Shown: positions 6,450 to 8,228 of the stretch, one piece after another
Numbering within the stretch: position 1 is the first letter of the stretch
Layout of the letters: every line of letters begins with the position of its first letter
DNA from: DAOSEC01 sp035362935
GTDB taxonomy: Bacteria > Bacillota_I > Bacilli_A > ML615J-28 > CAG-313
Direction: 5' to 3'
Assembly: GCA_035362935.1 (NCBI GenBank)
Contig: DAOSEC010000036.1
Span: forward strand, 1 to 8,228
DNA length: 8,228 bases
Made by a program: the position numbers and the translations under genes
The notes under the pieces: generated by a model
What the model saw: the letters and a program-made list of their open reading frames with translations, nothing else
Database searches by the model: none
Told to the model about the DNA's origin: nothing

Positions 6450-7337
6450 ATGGTGAAACGAATCAATCGTGCTAAGTATGCTAGTTTGTTTGCTTTGTTC
6501 GCAGCACTGTTTTATGGTATTAGTATTCCAGTATCTAAGTTACTATTAGGAAACCTCTCTCCTTATTTGCTTTCTTCCTTACTTTATTTTGGCGCAGGTT
6601 TCGGGATGTTATTCATCGTAACGGTGTCCAAACAACAAAGTTACAATCGAGTATGGACGTTTCAGGCAAAGGATATGAAGTACATAGTTTTGATGATTCT
6701 ACTCGATATCATAGCACCAATTGTGCTAATGATTGGATTGCTTCAAACAACAGCATCAACAGCCTCACTTCTTAACAATTTAGAAATCGTGTTTACGAGT
6801 GTGATTGCGATGATGTTTTTCAAAGAGATGATTGGAAAGAAGATGTGGATTGCCATCCTATTCATCATAGTGGCAGGAACATTACTATCCTTTGATGATT
6901 TGTCAACAATCCATTTTTCGATTGGATCTTTGTTCATAGTATTAGCTGCGCTATCTTGGGGGTTTGAAAACAATTGTACTAGAATGTTATCCCATCATAA
7001 TCCAATTCACGTTGTGGTAATAAAAGGATTAGGATCTGGACTAGGTGCCTTATTGATCGCACTTTTTCTCAAAGAAGTAAACTCTACTTGGTATTATATA
7101 ATCTTTGGTCTTGTGCTTGGGTTTGTATCTTACGGATTAAGTTTGTATTTTTACATCGGAGCACAACGAACATTAGGGGCATCTCGAACGAGTGCATTTT
7201 ATGCAACTGCACCATTTGTTGGAGCATTGTTATCGGTTGTCTTTTTAAAAGAAACAATTACATGGATCTTTGTGGTATCATTCCTCATCATGTTATCTGG
7301 AACCTATTTGGTACTACTCGAACAGAAAAAGCAATAA
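6450..7337 (+). CDS. DMT superfamily transporter (EamA family)
   Basis: A 295-residue integral membrane protein with ten predicted transmembrane helices, at about 10-30, 37-58, 77-97, 102-123, 131-148, 155-173, 186-207, 214-236, 244-265 and 270-290. It is built as two EamA repeats of five helices. Each repeat has the family-typical Phe-[Phe/Leu]-Lys-Glu loop before its last helix (FFKE at 123-126 and FLKE at 266-269). A conserved GISIPVSK stretch lies in helix 1. EamA proteins export or import small metabolites such as amino acids or purines; the substrate cannot be told. The start at 6450 is 13 bases after the DUF885 stop with no terminator between. No good Shine-Dalgarno sequence precedes it, so it may depend on translation of the upstream gene. 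GTG at 6453 is an alternative start. A bidirectional terminator follows directly. Confidence 0.92.
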   Translation: MVKRINRAKYASLFALFAALFYGISIPVSKLLLGNLSPYLLSSLLYFGAGFGMLFIVTVSKQQSYNRVWTFQAKDMKYIVLMILLDIIAPIVLMIGLLQTTASTASLLNNLEIVFTSVIAMMFFKEMIGKKMWIAILFIIVAGTLLSFDDLSTIHFSIGSLFIVLAALSWGFENNCTRMLSHHNPIHVVVIKGLGSGLGALLIALFLKEVNSTWYYIIFGLVLGFVSYGLSLYFYIGAQRTLGASRTSAFYATAPFVGALLSVVFLKETITWIFVVSFLIMLSGTYLVLLEQKKQ

Positions 7338-7376
7338 AAAAAATACGCTATTGGATAAAACCCGATAGCGTATTTT
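7336..7376. terminator. Bidirectional terminator between convergent genes
   Basis: AAAATACGCTAT (7340-7351) is perfectly complementary to ATAGCGTATTTT (7365-7376). A G-T pair and two G-C pairs (7352-7354 with 7362-7364) extend it to 15 pairs around a seven-base loop. Eight As (7336-7343) give a T8 tract on the minus strand, and TTTT ends the plus-strand side. It serves both the transporter gene, whose TAA it overlaps, and the minus-strand GNAT gene ending at 7384; it looks stronger for the minus strand. Confidence 0.9.
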
Positions 7377-7383
7377 AATTATA

Positions 7384-8228
7384 TTAAAACTCTAATTTTA
7401 GAGCCATACCTTCATCGTATATCGCACCTATTTTAAATCCTAGGCTTTGATATAGTTTGATTGCAGGTGTGTTTTGTCGGTTAACACCGATTTCAATTCG
7501 TTTAGCTCCATGCTTTTTTAAGATCTCTAATCCTTTTTGAAGCATAAATTTACCATACCCACGATGTTGATATTTTTTGTCCACTAAAAGTACATCGACA
7601 TGAAAGTGATTAATTTTTGGATTAATGGTTAGTACCATCATTCCGAGGGCTCTACCGGAGTCGGTTAAGACATAAAGACGACGTTCTCTTGGTTTCATGA
7701 GTGAATAGGCTATGGTTGTTTTTGGATCTAATACAAATGTTTCTTGATTTTTTTCAATCGATAGTGTCAACGCATCCCAACCATTGATTTCATTGAATGA
7801 TTCAAGTTTTGGTTTTGTCGGATAGGTTGTTTCTTCCTCCATCACTCTGCGTAACTCTTTTCGCAAGTAAATCCATTCGTTGTTTTCTCGTTTTAAGATT
7901 TGAACTTCATTGGTTAAATGGATGTAAGAAAGTTTTTTGGTGAAATCTACATATAGGTTGATTTCATATCCTAACATTTGAGTTGCTGCACAAAGAATTC
8001 CATTGACACGTTCTCCAATTGGTGAAAAGCCACTGTTATTATAGGTGCATGCGAGCTTCCAACCTTGTTTACTTAAGAGTTTTTTGTATTGCAAGCCAAA
8101 CATTAGTTTGATGGTATCATCAAAAGTAAATAATATGGCTTGTGGAACTTCTTTATCAAACGGAAGTCGGATACGGATTTCTTGATGAAGAACTCCATAA
8201 GATGTAGTGGATGCTAGGCTTGATTGTT
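7384..8228 (-). CDS. GNAT acetyltransferase-domain protein, 5' end beyond the window
   Basis: The visible part is 280 residues plus a stop. The C-terminal 100 or so residues are a GNAT domain: GRALGMMVL, then VDVLLVDKKYQHRGYGK with the acetyl-CoA pyrophosphate loop QHRGYG (codons at about 7552-7569). After a helix, IEIGVNRQNTPAIKLYQSLGFK shows the classic Asn and Tyr of the last motif. It should transfer an acetyl group from acetyl-CoA to an unknown amine. The frame has no stop from 8103 to the right edge and adds 41 residues there (QSSLASTTSYGVLHQ, then EIRIRLPFDKEVPQAILFTF and onward). The Met at 8103 has no Shine-Dalgarno sequence before it, so I treat the gene as partial. The region before the GNAT domain (about 175 residues seen) matches nothing I recognise; it has no membrane segment and contains a charged helix near RKELRRVMEEE. 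It converges on the transporter gene and belongs to a separate transcript. Confidence 0.85.
   Translation of the reverse strand, partial: QSSLASTTSYGVLHQEIRIRLPFDKEVPQAILFTFDDTIKLMFGLQYKKLLSKQGWKLACTYNNSGFSPIGERVNGILCAATQMLGYEINLYVDFTKKLSYIHLTNEVQILKRENNEWIYLRKELRRVMEEETTYPTKPKLESFNEINGWDALTLSIEKNQETFVLDPKTTIAYSLMKPRERRLYVLTDSGRALGMMVLTINPKINHFHVDVLLVDKKYQHRGYGKFMLQKGLEILKKHGAKRIEIGVNRQNTPAIKLYQSLGFKIGAIYDEGMALKLEF

Noticed and set aside
7088..7378. Overlapping 96-codon frame inside the transporter gene
   Set aside because: It is an out-of-frame shadow of a well-supported membrane protein, rich in Cys, Trp and Ile with no domain pattern and no RBS.
8101..8103. ATG on the minus strand as the start of the GNAT gene
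   Set aside because: No Shine-Dalgarno sequence precedes it, and the frame stays open with protein-like codons to the window edge.

Overview
The window is AT-rich, gene-dense bacterial DNA. UGA is read as a stop: the first gene ends in TGA inside an ATGA overlap, and Trp is TGG. The reassigned Mycoplasma code is therefore unlikely. A T-box leader on alaS, a Bacillus-type AlaRS N-terminus (QKSIRTNDIDNVG without the GGKH insertion), the order alaS-ruvX-DUF1292 and lipobox lipoproteins all point to a low-GC Bacillota lineage or a close walled-less relative that keeps the standard code (Acholeplasma/Izemoplasma/Erysipelotrichia-like). The placement is inferred from gene order and protein character, not from a search.

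Layout. Positions 1-68 hold no gene I can call, perhaps the tail of an upstream terminator. A strong promoter (69-97) drives a complete T-box leader (about 102-334) with an Ala GCU specifier candidate, the UGGU tRNA-acceptor bulge and a strong terminator. It controls a housekeeping operon: alaS (348-3044), ruvX/yqgF (3041-3457, overlapping by 4 nt) and a DUF1292 protein with an extreme His/Cys-rich tail (3471-3899). A terminator at 3913-3943 closes the operon. Next comes a single-domain rhodanese lipoprotein (3980-4366), whose stop codon lies inside its own terminator hairpin. Five bases after that terminator's T-run, a consensus promoter (4391-4419) starts a second unit: a large lipoprotein with a Big_3-type Ig-like domain and a DUF885 zinc-peptidase-like domain (4445-6436), then a ten-helix DMT/EamA transporter (6450-7337). 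A bidirectional terminator (7336-7376) separates this from a convergent minus-strand gene with a C-terminal GNAT acetyltransferase domain. That reading frame stays open to the right edge, so it is a 5'-truncated gene and does not start at the internal Met at 8103.

How the parts relate. The first operon is translation and genome-maintenance housekeeping, tuned by uncharged tRNA-Ala. The middle of the window is cell-surface: two lipoproteins and a permease, with the DUF885 lipoprotein and the transporter probably co-transcribed. No mobile element, CRISPR array, tRNA or rRNA gene is visible. I see no clear novel multi-gene system. The most notable items are the metal-binding tail of the DUF1292 protein, the unrecognised N-terminal region of the GNAT protein and the Ig-DUF885 surface lipoprotein.
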